This document shows, piece by piece, positions 7,740 through 18,200 of a DNA stretch of 42,649 bases. Location of the stretch: positions 1-42,649 of the forward strand of contig JAGYMQ010000077.1 in the NCBI GenBank assembly GCA_018400535.1, given 5' to 3'. A program made the translations under genes and the position numbers. This stretch comes from Candidatus Cloacimonadota bacterium. Lineage in GTDB: Bacteria > Cloacimonadota > Cloacimonadia > Cloacimonadales > TCS61. The stretch's first letter is position 1. Each line of letters begins with the position of its first letter. Under the pieces are notes generated by a model. That model made no database searches, was not told where the DNA came from, and saw only the letters and a list, made by a program, of their open reading frames with translations.

Positions 7740-9113
7740 TTATTTAGCTGTTAATGATATTTTATATTTTTTTAATCTGCGTGTCATTGCATCATTTTTG
7801 ATACCAAGAAGTTTTGCTGCTCTTCCTTTATGTCCAGCTGTTCTCTCCAATGCTTTCAGGATCAATTGCTTTTCATTTTTATCCAGATTCAAGTCTTGCT
7901 CTTCGAAATTTTCTTCTTTCTCTAATAAAGTGGGAAAATGCTGCAAATACAAATAGCCATTTTCCGATAAGATCAGCGCATGTTCGATCATATTTTTGAG
8001 CTCTCTCACATTACCAGGGAAAGGATAATCCAGCAATTTTTCTTTTATTTCAGATGATAAAGGCTGGATTTTTCTTTTCATATTTTTGGCGAAAAAACCG
8101 ATAAAATATTCGGTCAGGATGGGAATATCCTCTTTCCTTTTGCGTAGCGGTGGGATAATAAAATTAAATCTATTCAATCTATCGAAAAGATCAGCGCGAA
8201 ATTTTCCTTCTTTGACCTGCTTTTTGATATCATGATTTGTGGCAGCAATAATGCGGACATCCACTTCAATTTCCTGATGACTACCGATCTTTCTGATCTT
8301 TTTATCTTCTAATACTCTCAGTAATTTTGCTTGCAAATTTAAAGACATATCGCCGATCTCATCCAAAAATAATGTGCCGTGATTTGCTGTTTCAAAGCAA
8401 CCAGCTTTGTCCTCGAAGGCTCCAGTGAAAGCACCTTTTTTATGTCCAAAGAATTCGCTTTCAAAAAGATTATCTGCGATCGACGAACAATTTATCGGAT
8501 AAAAAATATTATTTTTTCTGGAGCTGGAACAGTGAATTGCCCTGGCAACCAATTCTTTTCCTGTTCCACGCTCACCTTGGATCAAAACAGAAGTGGAATC
8601 TGTCATTGCCAGTTTCCTGATGCGAGTCAACAAATTCATGACCGTTTTACTTTTTCCCACAATTTTGTAACCGAATTTTTCATCCAGTAATTTGGAAAGT
8701 GCGTCATATTTCAATTCAAGTTGTTTGATCTTTCCCATTTTTTCAGAGAAAATTTTTGTGCGCATGATCGAGTTCCTGATAGATTCAGGAAGGAGCGGTT
8801 TTTCCAGAAAATCAGCAGCACCTTTTCGCAAGGCAAGCAACACATTTTCTTTGTTGCCTTCTGCTGTCATTATAATCACTTCGGTTTCAGGAAAATCAGT
8901 TTTGATCTCTTGTAAAAAATCGAGTCCATTTTTATCGGGCAATATAATATCCAGGAAAACAAGATCGATTTTCTCTGCTTTTATCAACTGCTTTGCTTCT
9001 CCAGCAGTTTCTGCCAACATAGTCGAATAACCCAAGAAACGTAGAGTTTCTAGTGTTTCTAATAAAAAATTTTTATCATCATCGATAAGCAATATTTTCA
9101 GATTTTTTTCCAT
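7740..9113 (-). CDS. Sigma54-dependent response regulator (REC-AAA+-Fis HTH, NtrC family)
   Basis: REC residues DDD/FLDI/MTAEG/EKP; Walker A GERGTGKE; canonical GAFTGA; Walker B LFLDEIGD; C-terminal Fis-like HTH. Confidence 0.93.
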   Translation of the reverse strand: MEKNLKILLIDDDKNFLLETLETLRFLGYSTMLAETAGEAKQLIKAEKIDLVFLDIILPDKNGLDFLQEIKTDFPETEVIIMTAEGNKENVLLALRKGAADFLEKPLLPESIRNSIMRTKIFSEKMGKIKQLELKYDALSKLLDEKFGYKIVGKSKTVMNLLTRIRKLAMTDSTSVLIQGERGTGKELVARAIHCSSSRKNNIFYPINCSSIADNLFESEFFGHKKGAFTGAFEDKAGCFETANHGTLFLDEIGDMSLNLQAKLLRVLEDKKIRKIGSHQEIEVDVRIIAATNHDIKKQVKEGKFRADLFDRLNRFNFIIPPLRKRKEDIPILTEYFIGFFAKNMKRKIQPLSSEIKEKLLDYPFPGNVRELKNMIEHALILSENGYLYLQHFPTLLEKEENFEEQDLNLDKNEKQLILKALERTAGHKGRAAKLLGIKNDAMTRRLKKYKISLTAK

Positions 9114-9200
9114 TGTTTCACCTTTTTGATTTTTTTTCAGTGAATTTTACATCAGATATAAAAATTTTTTCTTATACTTGAGAGAAAAGACAAATATTTC

Positions 9201-11435
9201 TCAAATTCTATTTAAAATAAGGCGAAAGATCGTGAATTTTTCCGGTTCACTTTCTACCTCGATCTTTCCTTTCATATCTTGCACAAATTGTTCGACAAGC
9301 GGCAGTGCCAATCCTGTTCCAACCTCTTTTGTGGAATAGAACGGTTCGAAGATCTTTTTTTGATCATTTTTTGCGATTCCGATACCGTTATCTTCAATTT
9401 CCAGAATAAGTTTATCTTTCTTCGAAAAGGTTCTGATCATTATCTTTTTTGCAAATTTTCTTTCAGGATATTTTGCATTTTTTTCCTGAATTGCATCGAT
9501 CGCATTGGAAACAAAAGTTAATAGAATATGATTGAAATTATCTTTGTTACCGATCGCAAAAAGTTCGTTTTCAGCCAGTTTTAATTCTAATTCAATGTGA
9601 TATTTTTTCATTTCGAAATCAAGAATGGAACACGTTTTTCGCAATAAATGATTAACAGCTAATTTATGCAAACTGATCCTGATATCTTCTCTGATATATG
9701 CTCGCAGATTTTCATAATATTTTTGGATTTCACCATTATAGCTGCGCAATTGTTTGATCTTTTTTCGTAAATAAGTTTTATCCAGATCATCATCCATCGA
9801 AAGTTCGATATTGCTCAGGTTCATATCAATATTGATCGAAAGCGGTCTGATCTTGTGCGAGAAGCCAGAAGCGATGCGACCAAAAATTTCCATTCTTGAT
9901 TTGCGTTCCAAAAGCAAATTTTGCTGTGAATTTTTTAAATTGATCTTATAATAGATCGCCGCAGCAATTGATATTATAGCGATCAATAAAATTATAAAAA
10001 AAAGAAGCAGAAATTTTTGTTTGGAAATTTGGTTAGTTTTAAATTCATTCTCTTTTTTTAACAATTGATTTTCCTTTTCTTTTTCTTTGGTCTCATATTT
10101 CAATTGCAGATCGTGGAATGTCTTTTCGTTATCCAAAGCGTTCAGGCTGTCTTTCAGCGCGAGTAACTTTTTCTGGAAAGTAAACGCACTGGCAAAATCT
10201 TCCAGGTCTTCATAGATAATGATAAGATTCTTATAACTGTCTGAAATGTTTTTTATCAAATCGTATTCTTCTGCTAACATCAAGCTTTTTTGGAAATATT
10301 TTTCAGCTTCTTTTTTATCTCCTTTTTTACTGCTAATAATTCCCAGATTCATATAATTTTGTGTGATGCCTTCTTTATCTTCCAATTTTTGGTTGATTTC
10401 GAGAGATCTATCCAGATATTTTTTTGCCAGATCATATTTTTCAAAATCAAGATTTAATACAGCAATATTATTCAACGACCGTGCTAAGCCATATTGATCA
10501 CCGAGTTCTTCTTCCATAACCAAAGATTTTTCTGCGTAGAAAAGTGCCTTATCATAATCATTGATCTTTTTGTATAATAGCGAAACATTGTTGTAATCAA
10601 AAGCCAGCCTCCGCTTAAGTCCGATCTTTTTTTCAATCTCGATCGCTTGCTGAAAATACTTCAGAGCATTATCATAATTTCCCATACCATAATTGGAAAT
10701 ACCGAGATTGGAATAGATCACTTCTCGATCATTAAAATAATCGTTCTTTTCGGATAAGTTTAATGCTTTCAGGAAATATTCAAGGGCGTCAGAATGTTGC
10801 TTCTTCATATCATGCAAACGTCCGAGCGAAACATAATTACGGATAAGCAATTCATCGTTTTTCATCATTTTTGTCAAAGTTATATTTTGTTGGATAAATT
10901 GCTCAGCAGTCACATAATATCCTTTTTCCAGATAGATATTACCAATATTTTTCAGATTGTATGAAAGCCCCAAACTATCCTTGATCTCCTGATTTAAATC
11001 TTTCGCGTTTAGATAATATTCCAAAGCTTTGTCCTTTTCGCCCAGAATATTGCAGATCGCACCAAGATTATTCAAAGAAGCTGAATAAGAGTTTTGATCA
11101 TGATTATCTTCTGCATAGTGAAGTATTTCTTCAAAGAGTTTTTTTGCTTGTGAGTATTCACCAGAGAAATAATGTGCCATTGCCAGATTTTTGGTGGATT
11201 TTTGTTCGCCCTGGGAATATTTGATTTTCCGGGAAATCTCCAATGCTCTTTCCGCATATTCTTTTGTCTTTTGTAGATCTTTCTTCAGAAAGCTTTTCGA
11301 TAATTTATTCAGGACATCGACTTTTTCGATCCTTTCAGCATTTTCCAGAACAATTAAGAGACTATCTATTTCTGCATTTTCAGCTAAAAGAGAACCTAAA
11401 ATAAAAAATATGAATAATGAAATTATTTTTTCCAC
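9201..11435 (-). CDS. TPR-repeat sensor histidine kinase with atypical H-box
   Basis: Signal/N-terminal hydrophobic region, many TPRs (e.g. ALEYYLNAKDLNQEIKDSLGLSYNLKNIGNIYLEKGYY), TM, H-box FSHKIRPL, N-box NHILLTFVSNAIDAI, G-boxes EIEDNGIGIAK and GTGLALPLV. GTG start. Confidence 0.9.
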   Translation of the reverse strand: MEKIISLFIFFILGSLLAENAEIDSLLIVLENAERIEKVDVLNKLSKSFLKKDLQKTKEYAERALEISRKIKYSQGEQKSTKNLAMAHYFSGEYSQAKKLFEEILHYAEDNHDQNSYSASLNNLGAICNILGEKDKALEYYLNAKDLNQEIKDSLGLSYNLKNIGNIYLEKGYYVTAEQFIQQNITLTKMMKNDELLIRNYVSLGRLHDMKKQHSDALEYFLKALNLSEKNDYFNDREVIYSNLGISNYGMGNYDNALKYFQQAIEIEKKIGLKRRLAFDYNNVSLLYKKINDYDKALFYAEKSLVMEEELGDQYGLARSLNNIAVLNLDFEKYDLAKKYLDRSLEINQKLEDKEGITQNYMNLGIISSKKGDKKEAEKYFQKSLMLAEEYDLIKNISDSYKNLIIIYEDLEDFASAFTFQKKLLALKDSLNALDNEKTFHDLQLKYETKEKEKENQLLKKENEFKTNQISKQKFLLLFFIILLIAIISIAAAIYYKINLKNSQQNLLLERKSRMEIFGRIASGFSHKIRPLSINIDMNLSNIELSMDDDLDKTYLRKKIKQLRSYNGEIQKYYENLRAYIREDIRISLHKLAVNHLLRKTCSILDFEMKKYHIELELKLAENELFAIGNKDNFNHILLTFVSNAIDAIQEKNAKYPERKFAKKIMIRTFSKKDKLILEIEDNGIGIAKNDQKKIFEPFYSTKEVGTGLALPLVEQFVQDMKGKIEVESEPEKFTIFRLILNRI

Positions 11436-11638
11436 AACCTCACCTATCAGGACAAAAATTTAAAAATATATCTGTTTAGAAAAAATTGGAAGTTAATATT
11501 GTCAAAGAAAAAAAAGGAAAGTAGAAAAGCGGGAAGAATTTGCAATGTTGAATTTTTTCTATTTTGAGTTATTTGCAAAGATAAAAAATTCTATCACGAA
11601 TATTTTTATAAATTGACGAATGAGAAACTGTTCATTCA

Positions 11639-13699
11639 ATGCCCTACAAAAGAAAAATGTTAATGGAAAGCTCGATTATGTATTGTTCAAATTTAAAAAA
11701 GATATTGATCATCATGATTTTGTTGATCGGAAACATTTCGTTTATACATTCTGACGAAGATCACCAATATAAAGAAAGGTTCTTGCAGATGATCGACAGC
11801 GCCAGAGAATTGAACAATGAGAATAAAATTGAAGAGAGCATATCCAAATATGATGAGGCAATTACTTTTGCGGAAAAATCTGGTCTGAACAAAATTCTGC
11901 AAAAATATTATCTGGAAATTGCAAATCTTTGTTTTGATAATCTGCGAAATGAAAAAGCGATCAGTTACTATTCAAAATGTTTGTCTATTACAGATAAAGA
12001 AAAAGATAATGTGATTTTGAATTGTCTGAATTCTCTTGGAGCAGCTAATATCAAGATCGGAGAATATGAAAAAGCAATCGCCTATCTTTTGGAAGCTCTG
12101 CAACTTATTGATACACCAAAAACACAGCTTCATTCAAAGATATTAAATGGATTAGGCGTGGTGCATATAAAAATTTCTGATCATGAAACTGCGTTACGCT
12201 ATTTGAGTTCAGCTTTGGCTTTGATACCCGCTTCAGAAATTTCATCTACAAAAGCTTATCTTCTCAATAACATCGGAATTTGTTATCATAATCTGGATAA
12301 AAATGAAAAAGCAGCAGACAATTATAATCGAGCAATTGCGATCTGGAGAAAGATCGAAGACAAAAAAGGGCTTGGAATGACCTATTCCAATCTATCCACG
12401 ATTTTTAAAGAAGCAGGAAACAATCAGCAAGCAATAGAATATTTAAAAAAATCTTTAGAATATAAAAAAAATGAAAAATCTTCTGAATCAATTATTTTTT
12501 CTTTTCTGAATTTAGGTGAAATTTACATCCAAAGCGAAAATCTGGAAGAAGCAGAATTCTATTTGAAACAGGCTTTGCTAAAAGCAAAAAAATCCGATAA
12601 TCTCGATCTGAAAAAATCAGCTTTTCTACTGATGGCAAGATTTTATGAAGCTCAAAAAAATGATGAACAAGCCTTGAAACAGTATAAAAAATATATTGAG
12701 ATAAAAGATTCTCTGCTCAATAAAACGATCAGTAAACAGATCCGTGAATTGCAGATCAAATATAATTCTGAACAACAAAAGCAGGAAATCGAACGCTTCA
12801 AATTGGAACAGGAAAAAAATCGTTTGATCAGAACCAGATTGATCCTTATTATTATCCTTATAATATTGATCCTACTTTTCTATTATTATCAATTTCGGAC
12901 AAAGAAAAAGACAAATCAGAAATTGGAAAAAGAGATAAATATCAAAACAGCAGATTTGATGAAAACAAATATTGAACTGGAAAAAGAGATCGCTGAACGC
13001 AAAAAAATGCAAGCTGAATTGATAAAATCGGAAAGACTTGCCGCAATCGGTGAAATGGCGTCGATCGTCGCTCACGAGATCAGAAATCCGATAACTGCTT
13101 TGAGATCAACTGCACAATTTTGTGAAAATAATTTTACCTCGATCTCCGAAAATAAAATGAAAAAAATGATGAATATTTTCACAGAAACGACTGATCGCGT
13201 AGGGAAAATATTGAAAGATCTTTTGGATTATTCCAAACCAGAACCTAAAAATTTTATTGTTATTGATCTGGTCGATCTGCTCAAAAAAAATATTTCTATG
13301 GTCGAAGACAAATGCCAGAAGAATGAGATCGATATCTGTCTGAATACAAATCGTGCGAACATCAAAGCAAAAATCAATGTAGAACAATTCAACGGAGCAA
13401 TTTTGAATCTGCTTTTAAATGCGATCGAAGCTATCGAAAAAAAAGGAAAATTGCAGATCAATCTAATCGAAAAAAAATCCAAAATAATTTTGGAAATCGA
13501 AGATAATGGCTGCGGTATCGATCAAAAACTGCTCGATAAAGTATTCCAACCCTTTTTCACTACAAAATCGACGGGAAGCGGTTTGGGACTGGCATACGTG
13601 CAAAAAATAGTTAATTTTCACAATGGCGAAATAAGAATTTTCAGCAAAAAGAACAAAGGAACAAAATTCCAAATAATCTTAGGTGGAGAAAATGAATGA
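11639..13699 (+). CDS. TPR-repeat sensor histidine kinase
   Basis: TPR repeats, TM (LILIIILIILILLFYYYQF), canonical AHEIRNPITALR H-box, NLLLNAIEAI N-box, DNGCGI and GSGLGLAYVQKI. True start may be the ATG at 11678. Confidence 0.93.
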   Translation: MPYKRKMLMESSIMYCSNLKKILIIMILLIGNISFIHSDEDHQYKERFLQMIDSARELNNENKIEESISKYDEAITFAEKSGLNKILQKYYLEIANLCFDNLRNEKAISYYSKCLSITDKEKDNVILNCLNSLGAANIKIGEYEKAIAYLLEALQLIDTPKTQLHSKILNGLGVVHIKISDHETALRYLSSALALIPASEISSTKAYLLNNIGICYHNLDKNEKAADNYNRAIAIWRKIEDKKGLGMTYSNLSTIFKEAGNNQQAIEYLKKSLEYKKNEKSSESIIFSFLNLGEIYIQSENLEEAEFYLKQALLKAKKSDNLDLKKSAFLLMARFYEAQKNDEQALKQYKKYIEIKDSLLNKTISKQIRELQIKYNSEQQKQEIERFKLEQEKNRLIRTRLILIIILIILILLFYYYQFRTKKKTNQKLEKEINIKTADLMKTNIELEKEIAERKKMQAELIKSERLAAIGEMASIVAHEIRNPITALRSTAQFCENNFTSISENKMKKMMNIFTETTDRVGKILKDLLDYSKPEPKNFIVIDLVDLLKKNISMVEDKCQKNEIDICLNTNRANIKAKINVEQFNGAILNLLLNAIEAIEKKGKLQINLIEKKSKIILEIEDNGCGIDQKLLDKVFQPFFTTKSTGSGLGLAYVQKIVNFHNGEIRIFSKKNKGTKFQIILGGENE

Positions 13700-15044
13700 T
13701 GCAAAAATTTTGATCGTAGATGATGAAGAACACATTCTCTTCATTCTCACTGAACTTCTGATAAAACAAGGTTATCAAGTTATCAAAGCAAAAGATGGCA
13801 GAACAGCTTTAAATATTTTTCGGCAAAAACAACCACAGATCGTTTTATTAGATTATAAATTGCCTGATCTCAGTGGAATCGAAATTTTGAAGAAGATCAC
13901 ATCAGATCAAAAATATTCGGAAGTGATCATGATGACAGCGCATGGCAATATTGAACAAGCTGTAACTTCTATGAAATTAGGTGCTTATTATTATTTAACG
14001 AAACCTTTCAATAATGATGAGATCATTTTGCAGATAAAAAATGCTCTAGAAAAGATCAGCTTAAAACAGAAAATAGTTTCTCTTCAAAACCAATTATCTT
14101 CAGCAAAAAAAAATTCTCTTTTGATCGGAGATAGTAAAGCTTTGCATAACATTTTGGAACAGATACAGATCGTGGCGAAGAATGACATTGCAGTTTACAT
14201 TGAAGGAGAAACAGGAACAGGAAAAGACCTGATCGCAAGATCTATTCACGAAAAAAGTGATCGCAAAAAAAATCCTTATGTAGCTGTCGATTGTGGCGCG
14301 ATCCCGCCCACGCTGTTTGAAGCGGAAATGTTTGGTTATGAAAAAGGAGCATTTACCGATGCAAAATTATCTCGCATAGGAAAATTTGAACAAGCAAATA
14401 CTGGTACTATTTTTTTGGATGAGATCACGAATTTATCGCTCGATATGCAAGCAAAGCTGTTGCGCGTCATACAAAATAAAAAAATTTCCAGGATCGGTAG
14501 TAAAAAAGAAATTGCAATTGACGTTAGGATCATTTCTGCCAGCAATCAAAATATCCTGAAAAAAGTAGAAGAAAAAAAATTTCGCAATGATATTTTTTAT
14601 CGTATCTGCGAATTCAAGATCGACGTTCCAGCACTGAAAGAAAGAAAAGAAGATATTCCAATTTTGGTTAACAATTTCATCAAAAAATATGCGATAGAAT
14701 TCCAAAAAAAAGTAGTTGGCATCACACCTGAAGCTCTGCAGAAAATGATCAATTTTGATTGGCCAGGCAATGTGAGAGAACTGATAAACGTGATCAAACG
14801 CGCCGTTTTGGTTTCCAATTCTGATAAGATCGATTGTGATGCGATCAGTTTCATTAATCTCGCTCAGAACGATATCTTTGAGGATAACAATTATTTTGAT
14901 CTTAAAAAAATCGATGCCGAAGCAGACCGTAAGAAAAAAATGCTGATCCAAAGAAAGATCGAAGAATTGAAAGGGAACAAAACTCAAGCTGCCAAAGAAT
15001 TGAAGATCAGCCGCAATAAACTTTATGAACTATTGAATTCATAA
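13692..15044 (+). CDS. Sigma54-dependent response regulator (NtrC family), GAFTDA variant
   Basis: REC residues VDDEE/LLDYKLP/MMTAHG/TKP; Walker A GETGTGKD; GAFTDA; Walker B IFLDEITN; Fis-like HTH. ATG at 13692, overlapping the kinase 3' end. Confidence 0.92.
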   Translation: MNDAKILIVDDEEHILFILTELLIKQGYQVIKAKDGRTALNIFRQKQPQIVLLDYKLPDLSGIEILKKITSDQKYSEVIMMTAHGNIEQAVTSMKLGAYYYLTKPFNNDEIILQIKNALEKISLKQKIVSLQNQLSSAKKNSLLIGDSKALHNILEQIQIVAKNDIAVYIEGETGTGKDLIARSIHEKSDRKKNPYVAVDCGAIPPTLFEAEMFGYEKGAFTDAKLSRIGKFEQANTGTIFLDEITNLSLDMQAKLLRVIQNKKISRIGSKKEIAIDVRIISASNQNILKKVEEKKFRNDIFYRICEFKIDVPALKERKEDIPILVNNFIKKYAIEFQKKVVGITPEALQKMINFDWPGNVRELINVIKRAVLVSNSDKIDCDAISFINLAQNDIFEDNNYFDLKKIDAEADRKKKMLIQRKIEELKGNKTQAAKELKISRNKLYELLNS

Positions 15045-15050
15045 TTGTTG

Positions 15051-15109
15051 TTGTTTGATTTTTACAACAATTGTTTGGATTATAAAACAATCTTTCATTT
15101 TATCAACAA
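15051..15109. promoter_or_regulatory. Candidate EBP upstream activating sites: tandem TTGTTT-N8-(A/C)AACAA dyads
   Basis: TTGTTTGATTTTTACAACAA (15051-15070) and TTGTTTGGATTATAAAACAA (15071-15090), 16/20 identical and each a dyad; degenerate third ...ATCAACAA to 15109. ~105-155 bp upstream of the predicted sigma54 TSS. Confidence 0.5.
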
Positions 15110-15187
15110 ATTTTAATTTTATACGAAATTAGAGTATCCAACTGGTATCAAAGAAAATAAACTCCCCAAAAAATTTTTAACTTGGTT

Positions 15188-15203
15188 TGGCATTCCGATT
15201 GCA
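15188..15203 (+). promoter_or_regulatory. Sigma54 (-24/-12) promoter
   Basis: TGGCATTCCGATTGCA: perfect TTGCA -12, GG/GC spacing canonical. Predicted TSS ~15214; the following mRNA leader carries GGAGG and the ATG at 15239. Confidence 0.75.
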
Positions 15204-15238
15204 GGCTAAAATGAAAAAAATGTTTTTGGAGGATGTTT

Positions 15239-18200
15239 ATGAAACAAAAATTGATCGTTTTTCTTGTGATTCTATTTTATGGAAGTTTGTTTTCCTTGCA
15301 GACTACAAATTTCACAGAAACTGATGGGATAATTCAGAGTGATAAGATACTTGATGTTTTCTATTACAATACGCAAAATGATAATATTGCAGATAACTGG
15401 CGGACAGATAATTCTCTTAGCTGGTATAATGAGCCAGCAAATCCCAGCGATGAATTCACGGGAACTATAGATAACAATCGCTGGCAATCGATGGGAGATG
15501 TAACGCTTTCTGACGGAATTGTGGAATATTCGGGAAGCTGCTCCTATTCAATTGATGGCACACCAACGAACGGTGCTTTATATTCTCAAGGCAAATGGAA
15601 TTTCAGCGGAGATTTCAATATCCAAATAAGTTACAGCGATTTCGTTGCTGATAATGGAAGTGGGATCAGGCTGGAAATCAAAGATGATGGACTTCCTCAA
15701 AATTATTTTCTCTTCGTGGAAAGAGTCGTGCAAAATGATGGAACACATCAATATTGCCGAAATGACCACAATAATAATTTTGCTTCGGTCAATACTGCAG
15801 CGACCGAAGGAAGATTGCGCATTGAGAGATCGGGCACAAATGTAACGACATATTATGGTTATTGGGACGAAGGTTCTGGCGTGGATGAAGATCGTTGGAA
15901 ATGGACAACAATTGGTTCTGCATTAAATTTCGGTGATCATGATATTTACGTGAAAATTTTCACCGTGGGAACTGATAACGAAAAGTCAGTTGCTGTCGAT
16001 GTCGATAATTTTATCGCTTCATTTTCTGCAGGAAGCTGTAATTTTACTAATCTTGGTAGCAATTCCAGAAGCACAACTAAAGCATTTCCTGAACAAACCA
16101 TTCTTGTTGCAACTGATAAAGGATTAGATATCATCGATGCTTCTGATAACACATTGTGGATGAGGTTTAAAAATTATGATAAAGATCGCAACGATGCTGA
16201 AGATCAAAATATGGTCGTAGATACTTTGAATACGATCTTTGCTTTGAACGGAAGGATCTATTGTGGAGCTTATGAAGGTTATATGGCTGGATTAGGCGTA
16301 ATAGATTTCACTCAGGATAAATGCTGGTTTTATGATTCTCACATTGAAGATGGAACAGGCTGGGATTGTCTGGCTGATATTTCTGAAAGGAATATGCATC
16401 GAGGATGGACAGACAATTCCAGCACCTATACACAGATACAAAGTTATGAAGTTTATGACATCAGTGTAAAAGTGATCGATGATGGTAGAGCAGAAAAAAC
16501 TTTTGTTGCTCTGGGACAAGGTGTGTCTGAAGGTGGTTCTAATTCATCAGTGTGTGTTGTAAATATCGATGATAATTCTGCGAGTTATGACATTATTCAA
16601 GGTTATAGCGATCCAGTGATCTCAGTGGATTTTGGAATAAATGATTATCTCTATTATATGACGAGAAGCAGATTGCATAATTCTTATACAGATTATCAGA
16701 ATTCGGGAGAATTTGTTCCAGATAATTCCGTCTCGATCGCTACGCCGACTGATCGCGTGGGAGCCGAACTGGTTACTTCTGATGCAAATCTTTTTATCGC
16801 TGAAAAAGATATTATCACACCTCTGAATTCTGGGTCTGCTACCAGAAGAGCACTATCAGATTTCTCCATTCAAACCACTTATAATGTTTCTCCTTCTTCA
16901 ATTTTGTGGGGTTCTTCTTCCTGCTCTGCTCTGGCTACAAATAATAATGCACTTTTTATCGCCACGAATCACAGTTCGGAAGGCAGGATCTATGTCGTTG
17001 GATTGACTGCTCCAGACGATGATCAGGTGCGTGGAGAATTTAATTATCCCTCAATTCTCTCATCACCTGATATTGCTGGAATAACTTTTGGTTCTGCAAC
17101 TGATGAAGAAAATCTTTTTGTCTTTTATGGAAACAACTCTGGTTTGACCAGAATTGTTGGCAACGATGCAGAGCTTACTATGCAAGAACCTTTCGAAGGA
17201 GAAATACGTCATCAATTTACTGATGGAAATGCTTTTACCTATGATTTTGCTAATGTCACTTTGACGCTTGATCCTGCTGATGCTCGCGCTGAATATGGAG
17301 AGATAGCTGTCACCCTATATAATGATGCACCAAACGTGCAAAATCCTGATAACGCGATCGAAAGCTGGTTCGAAATCGAGGCAGAAACTGGTTTTGACGC
17401 ATTACCACTTGATGTAAGATTTGAGATCGATGAAACCATCGCTCCTGTCGGATCAGATAATCTAATACTTTTCTCTTCTGAAACTGCTTTACCTGGAAGT
17501 TGGACAACGCATAATGAAGATCCAGAAGTCACTGTCACAGAATGGCATTATGATGAACAACCCTACTACGTTGATTTCCAAACTAATCATTTTTCTGCAT
17601 GGGGAACTTCTAATGGAAGTGGTGATACTCCATTACCAGTCACTTTATCAAATTTCTATGTCGAATTGCATGAAAATCCAATTTTACACTGGATAACAGA
17701 ATCTGAAACAGAAAATGCCTGTTGGAATATCTATCGTAGCATGTCCACAGATTTGGAAAATGCACTTTGGTTGAATAATAATGAAGTTATCGTCGGACAC
17801 GGCACGACAACTATGTCTTCAGAATATGAATATATGGATAATTATCCTATACAAGGTGGAGTTACTTATTGGTATTGGCTGGAATCGATCGATCTCACTG
17901 GAAACAGCGAACACTTTGGTCCAATCCAGTTAAACATCCCTGAAGGTGGTGGTAATGATGATCCACCCACGATTCCCTATGAATTTGGACTCTTCCAAAA
18001 TTATCCTAATCCTTTCAATCCGAACACAAATATTCGTTTTACTTTGAAAAATGACAGTTTTTGCAAATTGACGATCTTTAATATCAAAGGTGAAAAAGTT
18101 TACACTCTCTTTGATGGTCTGGCAAGCAAAAATCAAATCTACAATTGTGTTTGGAATGGAAAAGATGAGAATGCAAAAAATGTTGGCAATGGAATATATT

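Noticed and set aside
11436-11638. Sigma54 promoters for the kinases themselves
   Set aside because: Candidates such as GCGGGAAGAATTTGCA or TTGGAAGTTAATATTGT have the wrong GG/GC register.
14433-14987. 184-aa minus-strand ORF inside the second EBP
   Set aside because: Antisense shadow ORF of AT-rich coding sequence; Phe/Ile-rich nonsense composition.
15043-15072. AATTGTTGT-N12-ACAACAATT as a terminator of the second EBP gene
   Set aside because: Stem is AT-rich with no following U-tract; better explained as part of the tandem TTGTTT/AACAA dyads, though a hairpin role cannot be excluded.
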